From Pratylenchus scribneri (taxonomy: Eukaryota > Nematoda > Chromadorea > Rhabditida > Pratylenchidae), in NCBI GenBank assembly GCA_030063045.1, contig JAQSEB010000191.1, positions 1-64,000 of the forward strand: 64,000 bases of DNA. Direction: 5' to 3'. The notes under the pieces were generated by a model. That model saw only the letters and a program-made list of their open reading frames with translations. It was not told where the DNA came from and made no database searches. This document shows positions 23,001-35,453 of this stretch, piece after piece; positions within the stretch are counted from its first letter, which is position 1; each line of letters begins with the position of its first letter. A program made the translations under genes and the position numbers.

Positions 23001-26000
23001 TCAATCCAAATTGATCATCGGCGGGACGGGAGCATTGCTTCCACCATTTTCCATTCGAATATGCCGGTATTGACCATGGGAGAAGCAAATATGTTTTTCT
23101 GAAAAATATAAATAATAAATTCAAATATGCTAACACTAGGTGCTTTTGGCACTCTATTTTTATTGCTCTTTTGATTTACGCTGGTTAGGGTTTTATAAGG
23201 AAGATTTAACCACCTGAATAAAAACGACAATTTTAGCTTAGTGATTTGGTGCTTTTTTGTAAAATTGAAGGCTTGGGTTCGAACCCTCTTCGAGGCAAAT
23301 ATTTTTTCGGACTTGATTGTCACTTTTTATACATCCTACTCAAATTTCTAATAAGAAAAAATTTTTTGGTGCCCAATGCGCTCGCTAGTGGGTCTAATTC
23401 AAATTATCAAATTCCCATTATCACCTTTTCTTTTCACTCCCGTTGATCGTCCACCATCATTTTCTGTGCCATCTTCATTTGCATTCACCGCCTGAATATG
23501 TTTGACCATAAGGACATTGTCCATGCACAGCCAAAGTTGAAGTGAACCCCCCGGTGTGCCCGGCTCATCCATTTCCACCTTTGCGGCCCGGGTCCCATTG
23601 AAACGACGGAGCTGAATTTTTAATCAATTTTAAATGTCAAATAAATAATTTAACCGTAAAATCGGGTGCATTTATTTGGAGGCTGACCAAATCATCGGGC
23701 GAAATTTGTTGACCGGCGGGAGTTCCATTTGGAGTGATATTTCCATTTCCCAATTGCTAAATTCATTCAAAAATAGATTCAAATTAATTTAAAATGAATG
23801 CCTGAACAATCAATGATGAATATGACCCATCCGGGCGTTGGGCCATTCTTTCCGTGTCCGGCACAAATTCCTTCCTCTGCCATTGAGTGGATGAGTCCAA
23901 CCGATAGGCAATCCCGGTTGGAATATATCTTCAAAATTGGACAAAATTATTATTAATTCAAAAAAATTAATGCAAACATTTCCATGCCAAAATTGGACTG
24001 CGCCGGATTGAATATTTCGCGTCTTTCGCCATCGGCCATCACCAATGTTCGGTCGCCTTTTGCCCAGCAAATTTCCAATTGTCCATTCAACAAATATCGA
24101 ATTTTATTTCCCATCCATGTTCTCAGTTCATAAACTCCTTCCGGATGGAAATATTCAATCTATTCAATTTTGATAAATTTAATTTTAATTAATTATTTTC
24201 AAATTTTACCTGAATTTGTTGTTCCTTTTTTCCATTGCTCATCGAAATCAATGGTCCACTGGTCCATTTGAAATTCTTTTGTTGTTCTCCCATTGTTGGA
24301 TATTCGTAAAGGACGCATCGACGGCAAAATGGCGGAGTTTGGCATCCAATCAATTCGGTGACCACAATTCGCTGTTTTTGTTGACCATCCGAAAATGTGA
24401 ATTCCCTACCTCTACCGGTCATTTGGTACATTGTATTCATCTAAAAATAATTTAAATTAGTTTTTCATTAATTAACCTACCATTCCGGCTGGAATATCCA
24501 CAAATCTTTTGTTGAATGCGTCCAAATTATTGCCTCCAATTCCATTTCCAAGTGGTGGGGAGAATAACCCAAAATGTGGTGGATTGACAATTTCGGCGTT
24601 TGGTGGTTGCTCTTGAACAAAATCTTCAGTAAAACGGACACGGGGACGCCGTAAAGCCAACTTAAATTAAAATTTAAATAGTTTGGAATATTCCCACAAT
24701 TAACCTGTTGTTGGCCACTATTTTGTTCATTGTTTCCATTTTCACTGTTTGTTCTGTGCATCATTCGGCCATTCTGCTGTGGAACCATAAATGTACTGTC
24801 GGAATTGTTTCGTCGAATTGTCGTTGGATTTGGGGCCGCCACAAATTCATTGGCAGACGATGAAAAAGTGCCGCCGCCTCCAGCCGACGATGAGGTTGAG
24901 GAAGTGCCCTAAAATTGCAAATGTAAAAAATGAAATTGAATGAAATGAAAAATAAACGAACAATTCGATTTCGTGTGCCCGAATTATTATTGCAATAATT
25001 GAAAAGTGTGGCCCTGGGGGCAATTTGCTGGTTTTGTTTTGCATTTTGCGAGGGTTGGTTTTGCCCATTTTCCACGTTTTGTTGTTTTTGTTGACGAATT
25101 AATGTCATTTTTGTTCGCAAATTTGAATTCTCTTGCTGAAAAATATCAATAATTTATTTCATAAAAATAAAATACCTCCGTTTTGACCAATTGCTGCTCC
25201 AATTTCTTTATTTTTATCATATTTTCCCCATATGATTTTTCGCGAACTCGAACTTCTCCCTCCAATTCCCGGCATTTTGTCCGTAATTCGCTCATTTTCT
25301 GTGAACCCAACAAATCTTTTGCTTTCAATTTTTCCAATTCTAATTCCAATTCTTTGATTCGTTCCGCATCTTTTTTGGCCCCTGCCTTCGCTTTGTCATT
25401 TTGTAGGCCAGAACGAATTGCCGCAATCTTCGCCCATTCATCCGTTTTTTGCTGATTGAATTTGGCCCTTTCTTCTTGCAAATTTTCCCATCCCGAATTC
25501 AATTCTTCTTGTTGTCTTTCAAAATACTAAATAATTTCATTAATTTGTTTATTTTCCCCTATTTTTTACAATTTTTGCCACATGTCGATGCCGTGCCTGT
25601 GCCCAATCCCATTGGGCGATTAAATCTCGAAATTGCTTTACCAAATTTTGCATCACTTTTTCGCCTCCTTGCTGTTCTTGTAATTTTCTCACTTCCGTAA
25701 CCATTCGATCCAAATCCTCGCTTCCTCCCTCTTCAGCAATTGGCGACACTGGCCTCCCGCCCGGTGTGGAAGGATTGTTGGATATTCTAGAAGAAATTGG
25801 ATTGAATGAATGAATAATTAAATTACTTTTTACGGCCAAACATTTTCCCATTTCCATTTTGCGGGGTGCTGTGGAACATTGGTCGATTTCCGGCATTTTC
25901 ATTTGACAATGGTTGACGATCAGGGAAATGAAGTGGTGGAGGCGGCAATAGGTCATTTTGCTTGAAGTTGGGCACTCTCAATGGCTTAAATGTATTTTTG

Positions 26001-26243
26001 AATTCGAAATGAAATCAATTAAAATACCACAAATAAGTAGCTGGGCGTGGAACTGGTCCGATTAGTTTGGAAATGATTATTCGGAGAATTCTAAATTATT
26101 TATAAATTTATTAATGATTGATCAATTTTTGTTAAACCTCTTCAATGGAATTGTTATTGACTCGATTTGTGCCGTTTGAAGCAGTCACTTCCTTCTCGAT
26201 TCGTTCAAATTGACGTAGAGAATTTTCTGTTGATTCATTCATT
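23001..26243 (-). CDS. SAS-4/CPAP (CENPJ)-like centriole assembly protein
   Basis: About a dozen exons on the minus strand; start MNESTENSLRQFERIEKE at 26243, stop at 23001-23003. Order: Pro/Asn-rich N-terminus (DLLPPPPLHFPDRQ, NPSTPGGRPVSP), a long charged coiled coil at 25790-25150 (ERIKELELELEKLKAK, LRTKCRELEGEVRVREKS), an Asn/Gln-rich linker, then beta-repeat-like segments rich in xxxDG/xNGxxE turns (REFTFSDGQQ, IEYFHPEGVYELR, YLLNGQLEIWAKGDR, MADGERREIF) that resemble the T-complex-10 C-terminal (G-box) domain. Coiled coil followed by a TCP-like domain is the SAS-4/CPAP plan, which controls centriole microtubule growth. The last intron contains a tRNA-related repeat (23141-23380). Identification is from architecture and is not certain. 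Confidence 0.55.
23141..23380 (+). repeat. SINE-like repeat, copy 1, with Pol III A and B boxes
   Basis: Shares about 240 bp with 44868-45125, starting TGCTTTTGGCACTCTATTTT and ending near GCTTGATTGTCACTTTTTA-type sequence. TAGCTTAGTG (23234) is an A box and GGTTCGAACCC (23276) a B box, 42 bp apart. It lies in the last intron of the SAS-4-like gene. Confidence 0.8.
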
Positions 26244-26735
26244 TCCCATTTGCCGATTTATATTTGATTTGATATGTTTTAATAAATATTTGCTTAAATT
26301 TAAAACAATAAGATAATATGGAATGGGTAATAAATACATATTTCAATAAAAAATGTGGAATAGTTTAAATAAATCCGATGGGTCTTGATTTTTTGGACAT
26401 TTTATTATTCAAATAAGTTATCAACATCTTTTTCAATTTGCAAGTTGCAACATGAACCCAAACACAAATTGCGCGAGCTGCGGCGCGAAAGGCGCCAGCG
26501 TGGCGCGTGGCGTTAAAAAATTAAAAAAATAATTGGTATCAATTGTCTCATATATTTTATGCCATGGAAATTCGATTTATTAATAAATTCAAAAAATATC
26601 GTACCACGTACCAATATTAAAAAACTTTTTCCGTTTTTTCACATGTGTTTAATTCGAATTTGGTCTATTAAAATCTTTTAAAATTATAATATTTGATGTT
26701 TTTTGTTGAAAATTTTATTCATTTTATAATTAATG
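26244..26735. other. Intergenic stretch with a GC-rich island
   Basis: AT-rich apart from 26470-26515, GCGCGAGCTGCGGCGCG followed by AAAGGCGCCAGCGTGGCGCG, a self-complementary GC-rich patch about 230 bp upstream of the SAS-4-like start. It could be a promoter element or hairpin. Nothing coding. Confidence 0.5.
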
Positions 26736-28974
26736 TTATAGTCCAAGTGTCTCATTTTTATTGATGGTTGCCCATTCGGGGAAATGATCAATTGGAAGTA
26801 TTAACGGAGAAATGGAGCCCAAATAGCCAATCATGGCAATCGTTGACACTACAGAAATTGTAAGACCCGAAAAAATCTGCAAAGGGAATGCCATAATCGA
26901 AATATATTAAATAAACCATATCGGAAACAGTCAATAACCCACTGGAGAATACAATGGCATTTGGCGGAGAGCCAACTGGGAGAATAAAAGCAAATGAACA
27001 TGCCAAAGTTGTGGGCAACATCAAAACCAATGGATGATTGCCAGTTCGTTGAGCCATACTTGCCACAATTGGTATGAAAATGCTGGCTGTAACTGTATTT
27101 GAGCAAATATTCGTGACAAACCTTCGAATAAATGTGGGAATTATTTTTGGGGAAAAGGAAGAATTCTACATTGTCACGAAAATGCAAATTAGTTGAAGAA
27201 TCCACACCGGTTGTTGTTCCATTCGACCCAAACTTTGACCAATCAAATGGGAAAGTCCAGACTTTTTAACACCGGCTGCCAATGCAAAACCTCCGCCCAA
27301 CAAAATTACGACATTCCAAGGGAAATATTGTTGCATTGTTGGCCAATCCATTAATCTTTTTTGTTCTTTGCCTTTTTTATTATTTTTATTAGGCAGAAAC
27401 GGATTTTCATCGGGTAAAAGAAATAATAGAATGCCGATTAACAAAGCGGAAGTGGAATCCGAATAAAAATTTTGTTGAAAAAATGTTCCAATTCCGGGGA
27501 TGAAGCCAGGGTCCCGGCCAATCCAAAGAAGTAAAAGAAGCAAAAAGCAAAATGAAACTGATTTTTCAGCGTAACTTTAATTGTGAAAATATATTTTCTC
27601 TTCCAATTTCCAAAATATTTGCCTCATTGGAGCTAATTCTCGATTCATTTTTCGTATCATTTGGCCGACTTGTTGGTCAACTTCGGGCACATTCCAAAGA
27701 AAGAACCAACAAAGAATTAGCCAACATAAAAGTAAACATCCAATCATCAATGGCAATGTCAATGCCAACCATGAAACATAGTTCACTTTTGTATCGACGG
27801 ATGGAAATAAACTGCAAAATGAATTAACATTAAGATGATGCTGCTATTTTCAATATTCTGTGTTTGTATGGATGTGAAATGATTAAATACTTACGTTGAC
27901 AGCATTCCAATGAGCACCAAATTTGGGGGTGTTCCGGTTAAAGTTCCAACTCCGCCAATGTTTGCCGCAAATGCAATGCAAATTATTAAACCTTTTGCCA
28001 TTCCGGAAGGTCTTTCCAAATTATTGCTTCAATGAATAATTTTACAATTAATACAAAATTAAATCATTACTCTTTTTGATAAATTAGATTATTCATATGA
28101 TCGCCCAAAATGTCATAATTTTTGTCCTTTTTCTGTAATAAATTCACCACTGATTTTCCTATAGGCAACATCATCGCCGTTGTTGCCGTATTACTAATGA
28201 ACATACTTAGAAGAGCTTAAAACCAAACATAAATTCATTTTATCCTCCTCTATTCCTTTTTGACCTGTTAATCCCATAAATCCAAGCATTATTTTTCTTG
28301 GCTCACTGCCAACCAAAATCAACACTCTCAATGCAATACGTTCGTGCAGATGGCATTTTTCCACGGCCGTAGCCACGATCAAACCGCCGAGGAAAAGGAA
28401 ATTTGTGTCCTAAATCGAATTTGGATGCCTTTATAATTTTCAATTTTGGACATACATTCAAAAATTCCTTTGAAACATCCCTGGCTGGCAGAATTCCAGT
28501 CAATGGGAAAAGCACAGCTGGCAATAAGGCGGTCACAGCCAATGGCATCACTTGGCCCATCCAATAAATGGCCATTAGAATAACACAAAATGCACATCGG
28601 TATTCCTTTTTGGGGTAAAATCCATCAATTTTGGGTAAAATTCCTGGATTTTTTCAAACCGGTTTATTGGACAAAAGAAGTGGACAAAGTATTAAAGGGG
28701 TGAGGAGAATAATGGCCGGCTGATGGAATGCCAAAATCGTGGAAAATAATTTTCGGGAATTTCGCTTTGATTTTGACCAAAATTCTGCATTTCCTTTTTC
28801 TTCTTCTTTAATTTTTTCCATTTCAGAGAGAATATTTTGTCCCTCCCCTCCTTCTTCTTCATCGTCCTCATCATCGACGAAGGCCAAATGTTGCCTTGAT
28901 GAATTGCCGTCTGAATTGGTAAAACTGCTTGAGGGAATGGTAGGTGAAAGAGAAGGAGGCAAATCCAGCAACAT
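26736..28974 (-). CDS. SLC13 sodium-coupled di/tricarboxylate transporter (NaDC/INDY type)
   Basis: About ten exons, start at 28974 and stop at 26736-26738. The N-terminus is an acidic, Ser-rich cytoplasmic tail ([12 protein letters not shown]). Then multiple membrane helices with SLC13 landmarks: [43 protein letters not shown] (first SNT motif region), [44 protein letters not shown] (second SNT motif), [17 protein letters not shown] and [11 protein letters not shown]. It would import Krebs-cycle intermediates such as citrate or succinate with Na+ at the plasma membrane; nematode relatives affect metabolism and lifespan. Both SNT motifs and the re-entrant hairpins appear intact. Length fits the family. 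Confidence 0.9.
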
Positions 28975-29342
28975 TTGTTATTAATAGAATAAGTAAAATG
29001 CTGGAAAATGTTCAAAAATGGTGGGCGAACAAATTCACTGGAAAAATCCAATTTGATAATAAAAATAAATTTATGGGAGCAAATATTAAATTTAGGTGAA
29101 TGGCCCAATTTATCAAATCTGCCGGGAATTGATTGAATGTTCCATTTTTATTTTGTGAGAATCAAAATTTGCTGATCATCACACATCATTATTATAGGGG
29201 GAATTTGATCATTTTGTTGTAAAATGAACTCAAGGCAAATATTCCTCCCTCTATATTTTTGATGGATTAAATCTAATCCAAATAATGGATTGATTGGAAA
29301 AAATAAATGTATCATAATATTAATATTTAGCAAAAAAAAATG

Positions 29343-31853
29343 AAAATTACAATCCTTCCGGAATGAAGTTAGAAAATTACAATCGCAATTACAATTTAGA
29401 TTTTACAATTACAATCGCAATTACAACTTAGAAATTACAATTACAATCGCAATTACAACTTAGAAATTACAATTACAATCGCAATTACAATTTAGATTTT
29501 ACAATTACAATCGCAATTACAACTTAGATTTTACAATTACAATCGCAATTACAACTTAGATTTTACAATTACAATCGCAATTACAATTTAGATTTTACAA
29601 TTACAATCGCAATTACAATTTAGATTTTACAATTACAATCGCAATTACAACTTAGAATTTTACAATTACAATCGCAATTACAACTTAGAAATTAATCGCA
29701 ATTACAATCGCAATTACAACTTAGAATTTACAATTACAACCGCAATTACAACTTAGAATTTTACAATTACAATCGCAATTACAATCAATTACAACTTAGA
29801 ATTTTACAATTACAATCGCAATTACAATCAATTACAACTTAGAATTTTACAATTACAATCGCAATTACAACTTAGAATTTTACAATTACAATCGCAATTA
29901 CAACTTAGATTTTACAATTACAATCGCAATTACAACTTAGATTTTACAATTACAATCGCAATTACAATTTAGATTTTACAATTACAATCGCAATTACAAC
30001 TTAGAATTTTACAATTACAATCGCAATTACAACTTAGAATTTTACAATTACAATCGCAATTACAACTTAGAAATTACAATTACAATCGCAATTACAACTT
30101 AGAATTTTACAATTACAATCAATTACAACTTAGAATTTTACAATTACAATCGCAATTACAACTTAGAATTTTACAATTACAATCGCAATTACAACTTAGA
30201 TTTTACAATTACAATCGCAATTACAACTTAGATTTTACAATTACAATCGCAATTACAATTTAGATTTTACAATTACAATCGCAATTACAATTTAGATTTT
30301 ACAATTACAATCGCAATTACAACTTAGAATTTACAATTACAATCGCAATTACAACTTAGAATTTACAATTACAATCGCAATTACAACTTAGAAATTACAA
30401 TTACAATCGCAATTACAACTTAGAATTTTACAATTACAATCGCAATTACAACTTAGAATTTTACAATTACAATCGCAATTACAACTTAGATTTTACAATT
30501 ACAATCGCAATTACAACTTAAATTTTACAATTACAATCGCAATTACAATTTAGATTTTACAATTACAATCGCAATTACAACTTAGAATTTTACAATTACA
30601 ATCGCAATTACAATTTAGATTTTACAATTACAATCGCAATTACAACTTAGAATTTACAATTACAATCGCAATTACAACTTAGAAATTACAATTACAATCG
30701 CAATTACAACTTAGAATTTTACAATTACAATCAATTACAACTTAGAATTTTACAATTACAATCGCAATTACAACTTAAATTTTACAATTACAATCGCAAT
30801 TACAATTTAGATTTTACAATTACAATCGCAATTACAACTTAGAATTTTACAATTACAATCGCAATTACAATTTAGATTTTACAATTACAATCGCAATTAC
30901 AACTTAGAATTTACAATTACAATCGCAATTACAACTTAGATTTTACAATTACAATCGCAATTACAATTTAGATTTTACAATTACAATCGCAATTACAATT
31001 TAGATTTTACAATTACAATCGCAATTACAACTTAGAATTTACAATTACAATCGCAATTACAACTTAGAATTTACAATTACAATCGCAATTACAACTTAGA
31101 TTTTACAATTACAATCGCAATTACAATTTAGATTTTACAATTACAATCGCAATTACAATTTAGATTTTACAATTACAATCGCAATTACAACTTAGAATTT
31201 ACAATTACAATCGCAATTACAACTTAGAATTTACAATTACAATCGCAATTACAACTTAGAAATTACAATTACAATCGCAATTACAACTTAGAATTTTACA
31301 ATTACAATCGCAATTACAACTTAGATTTTACAATTACAATCGCAATTACAATTTAGATTTTACAATTACAATCGCAATTACAATTTAGATTTTACAATTA
31401 CAATCGCAATTACAACTTAGAATTTTACAATTACAATCGCAATTACAATTTAGATTTTACAATTACAATCGCAATTACAACTTAGAATTTACAATTACAA
31501 TCGCAATTACAACTTAGAAATTACAATTACAATCGCAATTACAACTTAGAATTTTACAATTACAATCAATTACAACTTAGAATTTTACAATTACAATCGC
31601 AATTACAACTTAGAATTTTACAATTACAATCGCAATTACAACTTAGATTTTACAATTACAATCGCAATTACAACTTAAATTTTACAATTACAATCGCAAT
31701 TAAAATTTAGATTTTACAATTACAATCGCAATTACAACTTAGAATTTACAATTACAATCGCAATTAAAATTTAGATTTTACAATTACAATCGCAATTACA
31801 ACTTAGAATTTTACAATTGCAATTGCAATCCTTCTGGAATGAAGTTAGACAAT
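29343..31853. repeat. 2.5-kb satellite, 32-33-bp unit with TTACAATCGCAATTACAAC
   Basis: About 75 tandem copies of ACAATTACAATCGCAATTAC then AACTTAGAATTTT, with variants ending TTTAGATTTT, CTTAGAAATT or lacking CGCAATTAC. Both edges carry the same direct sequence: ACAATCCTTCCGGAATGAAG then TTAG at 29350, and GCAATCCTTCTGGAATGAAG then TTAG at 31827. It lies between the SLC13 and ET-module genes. Confidence 0.95.
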
Positions 31854-32210
31854 AACACATTTTTTGCAAATTCCAAATGAGCAGCTCCAAAAATCATATT
31901 TTTCTTTGGGGAATATATAAAATTCTGAATATTGCCTCATCAGAAAATATAAAAAATTATTTCACAACCAATTTTCCATTAAATATTTTTCATTAAAATA
32001 TTCCTTTTATTGTTTTTGTTCCTAATCATATGCTTCAAAAATATTCGATTATTTCGAGAATGGATTGGAATGTTACTTAAGACCAATTGGCCAAAATAAC
32101 TCAAAGAAACTGAATTGGCCCAATATAAAATGTCATTGGATTGGCCAATCAATTGGGTGAATTATTCAGCCTATAAATCCATTTCATAAATATCAACAAA
32201 TATCCTCAAA
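31854..32210. promoter_or_regulatory. Upstream region of the ET-module gene
   Basis: AT-rich; CAATATAAAATG (about 32120) and CTATAAATCC (about 32171) are TATA-like. The repeated word TTGGCCAAT/ATTGGCC near 32085-32150 is a CCAAT-type palindrome. Functional role is inferred only. Confidence 0.35.
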
Positions 32211-32879
32211 ATGTCAAATTTATTCCTTTTTTTGACCATTTTGACATGTTTTTTGTTAAATTATTCCAGCAGCTTGAATTGTTGGATATCAGATGAAGAG
32301 GATGGAGAGCCGATAAAAAGAGAGGATAATTGCCAAAAATCGCATTGTTTTGTGGTCAGTTGTGGAGGAATGAGTAAGGAGGAACAATTCTGGCAATCAT
32401 TTTGTTTTTAAATGTTTTTTAGTTGCCCACGGATGTGGGGATGGAATGGAGGCATGCGATCAAATGAAGGCAACTTGTTTTGATGCCACAATCCAATCCA
32501 ACAAAGTTGGCCAATTCCAAGGCCAACTCCGTGACAATCGATGTGCACTTTGCCAGGGGGATTTGTGTAATGTGCCTGAGAAATTACCGGCAGCTGAGAA
32601 TCCACACAAATGTTGGGATACGGATGCAACGGAGCAGATTGAAGGGGGAAAAACAATTCTGAATAAAATTGACTGTGGATTCGAAGCCATTGGCTGCTAC
32701 ACAATTAATGGACCCGATGGAAAAGGCAAATTAATTTTTGCATTATATTTTCCAATTTAAATTTTACAGTTTCAAAAGGATGCTTTGTGAATGAACCGGC
32801 ATTCAGTTTACTTCGAAGAGTGCTGAATGCAACAATTGAACAAACAAAATTATGCATTGGCGATTATTGCAATGCTTGA
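32211..32879 (+). CDS. Secreted ET-module (Ly6-like) Cys-rich protein, two repeats, 191 aa
   Basis: Exons 32211-32373, 32423-32725 and 32770-32879; the second intron uses a GC donor (AAAAG|GCAAAT) and joins in frame. Signal peptide MSNLFLFLTILTCFLLNYSSS. Two Cys-rich repeats each end in the CxxDxCN box (CQGDLCN at about 32556 and CIGDYCNA at the C-terminus), and the second contains GCYTINGPDGK and KGCFVNEP. The pattern fits the nematode ET module / three-finger-like fold. Secreted; function unknown. No membrane anchor at the C-terminus. Confidence 0.75.
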
Positions 32880-33332
32880 TTGAACATTGAAATCAATTTA
32901 AATATAATTATTCAAGAATTAAATGAAATGGGTAAATAAAATGGAAAAATGAAAATAATAAAAAATAGAAAATGCTTTAAATTTGTTTGAATTGATTAAT
33001 TATGCCAATGGCCATATTCCGTCCTCCTTCCATTATTTACATTTTAATGCCCTCAATTTTGCATAAAATCGTTGATATTCTTCCAATTTTTCCATTCCCG
33101 ATCTGCACCAAATTGCCACTCTCGGCATTCCTTTCGCACAATTTCCATTCAATTCAATCTGTTTGGAATTATTCAATTTGTAAAGCAATTTCCCCTTCCC
33201 ATTTTAACCTCGCATTCCTCCTCCCTCACCCCATCCCCGGGTTCATTCAAAATTGCATTCAATCTTTTCTCATCCACTTCCGGTTGATCGCAATCCAATG
33301 GCTTAAATAAATTCAAATGATTCGTTTTCATT
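32880..33332. other. Intergenic stretch
   Basis: Separates the convergent ET-module and GT31 genes. Open frames here have no start context or family signal. Nothing supported. Confidence 0.5.
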
Positions 33333-34682
33333 TTATTTCCATACTTCACAATGCCTTTGACCCCTTTGGGCAATTTGGAGCTGAATCCCTTCATCTTCTG
33401 GTTCCGGCCTGAATCGAATTCTCCCATTTGGAGCCGTTTCTGGCTCCAATTTTGGATAATATGTGTCGCCTATTGGATGGCTACTATTGCATGGCATTTT
33501 CTTCAAAAAATTAATTAAAATTAGTATAATCATAAATGCTGAAACCAACTTTTTGGCAAATAATTTGGAAAGTTGATTCATAGCCGAATAAACTGACATT
33601 TGCCTTTTGGCCAAGAATTCCGGTGAAAAGAAGATCCTCAAAGGGAAGAAATGGGACTTGGCCAGTCCGCCTTAGTATGGCCCCAACGGCCGCAGTGCTC
33701 ATCAAATATGATGGACCATTCAAATATGGAGGATATAAATTTGGTGAATAATCCGCCGGAGACATATACCTATTAAATTAAAATGGTATATGATTGGTAA
33801 ATGCCATTTTTTTAACCATTTATCCGACTTCTTTCTGACCACCGTTGAATGATGTGCGATTCCACCCTTTTCCCAGTAAACAATCATTTGACCAAAAATT
33901 GCCAGAGGAAATTCCTGGGGTAATAAAAAATTCTATGAATTATTTTAACCAATTTTTGCCTCCAAAATTGGCTCATATCTATTTTTTATCCAAAAATCCA
34001 GCCGATCCAAATCCGCAACCAAATCATCGTCGATTTTCAATAAAAATTTTGCAGAGGAACAAAATGTTTGTTGCCATTGGAAAATGGCCATCAACTTTGA
34101 TTGAATAAAAATCAATAATTTAATTTTATAAATTTTTTTAACTTTTAATGGCAAATTATAATATCCATCCGGCATTCCATAGAAAATGAGATCTCCAAAT
34201 TTTGATTGTTCCCTTCGAAGGGAACTTTCTATTTCCGGTTCCAATTCTTCCTCAAAATTTGTTCCATTTTTTGATTGGCCAATAACAAAACGAATCACTT
34301 GGTTTGGCACCTTTTTAGGGTTTTTTTCCACATTTAAAAATCATTTTTATTACCGTATCCGCTGCCCAAGTTGCCCTAATTGCATTTCTCTTTTCTGTTC
34401 CATTTCTCCGACTCAAAACCGTCACAAGTAATTTTGTGCCCTCCGGGCATGGATCATCCCGAGGCACTGGCATTCTGTAGGCCTTTTTCATATTTTGGAA
34501 GGAGAATTCAAATTGTCGATCCTTTAAAAGAAATTCAATAATAATTTAGATAAATTGTTCCAAAGCAATATTTTTGCGAAAAAACCAACCATTTCCAATT
34601 TTTCCGAAAGTAATGGGCTGGCATTGTTGATGACAAAAAGATGAAATATTATTGGGAAAATAGCAATTGAAATGAATTGCAT
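33333..34682 (-). CDS. GT31 beta-1,3-galactosyltransferase-like protein
   Basis: Exons run from 34682 (MQFISIAIFPIIFHLFVINNA, signal or membrane anchor; an upstream in-frame Met at 34754 is possible) to the stop at 33333. Galactosyltransferase landmarks: LVTVLSRRNGTEKRNAIRATWA, IRFVIGQSK, FLLKIDDDLVADLDRL (the DxD metal motif), YPPYLNGPSYLMS and FLPFEDLLFTGILGQ. Acts in the Golgi on glycans or glycolipids, like nematode BRE or SQV enzymes; the acceptor cannot be read from sequence. The last exon (KMPCNSSHPIGDTYY) gives a short polar tail. Confidence 0.85.
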
Positions 34683-35453
34683 TTTAGGATTAATGTTTGT
34701 TCTTTCTCCAATGAAAAGGATTAATTTTTTAAAAGTAAGAAATATTTTTAGCAATTTGAGGGCACCGCGTACAACACCTTTTTTTTATCAATTTTTTCCT
34801 ATTTTATTCAGGCGAGAATAGTCCTAAAATTGAATTGACAAATGTTAAGCTAGTTATGTCATTAAATTTGGCCAAGAATTCTATTGATTCCTTAAATTAT
34901 CAATGTGTCAATTAAATGAGAATAATGAGATAATTCTATTATTTTATCGCGACAATAATAGTACTTAAATCAATGATGTCACCACAAGTTTAGCCAATAT
35001 TGAGAGCATTTTAATTTTTTTTATTCGGCGATGAATTGAAAATATTAGGAAAAAGGGGGACAAAAGGTTCGATGAATTGCTTGCGATTGAAGTGTTTGCC
35101 CATTTCATTATCATCGTCCCCCCCCCCCCCCCCCCCCTCTTTACCAAATTTGTCAATTTCCGCATAACCCAATTGGCCTTTTTTCTTTGCAATTCCATTT
35201 AATAATCATAATGACCCATTTTTAGTGAAGAATACTTCACCAAAATATATGTCAGTTTATGAATTCCCCTTTCTGCTGCATAGAAAACTGGTTTTGGTTC
35301 ATTGGCCATTGCCAAGGACCAAGGTTCGTTCCATCCCCTCATAAATCTGATGAATGTTCCGAAATTATTCTTTCCTTTTCCCTTTTTTAGACAATTCTTT
35401 AAACTTTGTGTAAATAATTTAATTTTTTTTTTCAGATATATTTTTGATTTTTA
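34683..35453. other. Intergenic stretch with a 20-C homopolymer
   Basis: Contains a run of 20 C at 35118-35137 (G-tract on the minus strand, able to form quadruplex or slip). Otherwise AT-rich, between divergent GT31 and GT14 genes. Confidence 0.7.

Noticed and set aside
29343..31853. CRISPR array
   Set aside because: Regular repeats but no unique spacers; the units are directly abutting satellite monomers in a eukaryotic genome.
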